DNA of 6,237 nt, from assembly GCA_965601425.1 (NCBI GenBank), contig CBFCWF010000244.1:1-6237 (forward strand), read 5' to 3'. Positions 6,020-6,237 of the stretch are shown here, one piece after another; position 1 is the stretch's first letter, and each line of letters begins with the position of its first letter. A program made the translations under genes and the position numbers. The notes under the pieces are model-generated. The model was not told the DNA's origin. It was given only the letters and a program-made list of their open reading frames with translations, and ran no database searches. Source of the DNA: Thiosocius sp965601425. GTDB taxonomy: Bacteria > Pseudomonadota > Gammaproteobacteria > Chromatiales > Chromatiaceae.

Positions 6020-6237
6020 TCAGGCGTCCTCGCCAAATAGCGGGCGTTTCAGGCGATACAGGGCCGAGATGTCCTCGTCGCCGTGCCCTGAGGCCATCAG
6101 GCGCTGATAGTGCGTCAGTGTCATTTCCACCATCGGCAGCTGGACGTCGTCTGCTGCCATCATCGTCTGGCAAATCTTGAGGTCCTTGTGATGCAGCGCG
6201 ACGCGGAAACCGGGCTCGAAGACCCCGCGCGTCATGC
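6020..6237 (-). CDS. Beta-hydroxyacid dehydrogenase family protein, C-terminal end (5' part beyond window)
   Basis: Only the last 72 or so residues are visible. They match the C-terminal all-helical domain of the 3-hydroxyisobutyrate dehydrogenase / tartronate semialdehyde reductase family, which oxidises or reduces short hydroxyacids with NAD(P). Signs are the conserved KDL in LHHKDLKICQTMMAADDVQLP, where the lysine is known in the family to sit at the cofactor, and the ending HYQRLMASGHGDEDISALYRL. An unusual tail, KRPLFGEDA, follows. The substrate cannot be decided: the N-terminal Rossmann fold and catalytic lysine are outside. It reads in the same direction as rep, 11 nt upstream, and probably forms an operon with it. 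Confidence 0.85.
   Translation of the reverse strand, partial: MTRGVFEPGFRVALHHKDLKICQTMMAADDVQLPMVEMTLTHYQRLMASGHGDEDISALYRLKRPLFGEDA

Noticed and set aside
6009..6173. 55-residue N-terminal extension of Rep
   Set aside because: It would overlap the end of the dehydrogenase gene in another frame, and Rep homology starts at the internal ATG at 6008.

Overview
This 6.2 kb stretch is from a GC-rich chromosome and reads as a gammaproteobacterium, probably a respiratory, Chromatiales-like or sulfur-oxidiser-like lineage. That placement is an inference from gene content: CcmA/CcmB cytochrome c maturation genes, a membrane-anchored cytochrome c5-type protein and a Rep helicase closely resembling the E. 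coli protein. No RNA genes, insertion sequences or CRISPR arrays were seen.

Layout, left to right. (1) ccmB (partial, runs off the left edge) and ccmA lie on the minus strand and overlap by 8 nt. They encode the membrane and ATPase parts of the heme-handling ABC complex for cytochrome c maturation. (2) A 199-bp divergent intergenic region follows. (3) On the plus strand is a reading frame clearly derived from a P2-type (SERCA-like) cation ATPase. It has lost its whole catalytic middle in frame and also its C-terminal membrane segments. (4) Behind a good sigma70-like promoter is a Crp/Fnr-family regulator that keeps three of the four cysteine positions used by E. coli FNR for its iron-sulfur cluster. 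(5) Next is a membrane-anchored, c5-type monoheme cytochrome with a long Ala-rich linker. (6) Convergent to it, on the minus strand, are rep (complete) and upstream of it the C-terminal end of a beta-hydroxyacid dehydrogenase gene, only 11 nt from rep.

The theme of the left and middle parts is respiratory electron transport: heme delivery for c-type cytochromes, a c-type cytochrome, and an Fnr-like regulator that could respond to redox state or oxygen. The rep/dehydrogenase pair is an unrelated housekeeping unit.

The most unusual object is the ATPase remnant. The segment after the actuator domain is joined directly to the end of transmembrane helix 6, at a Leu-Val-Thr tripeptide that probably existed at both ends of the lost segment. 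The frame is still open across the join. Everything else looks like ordinary core-genome content, and I do not see a convincing new multi-gene system here.
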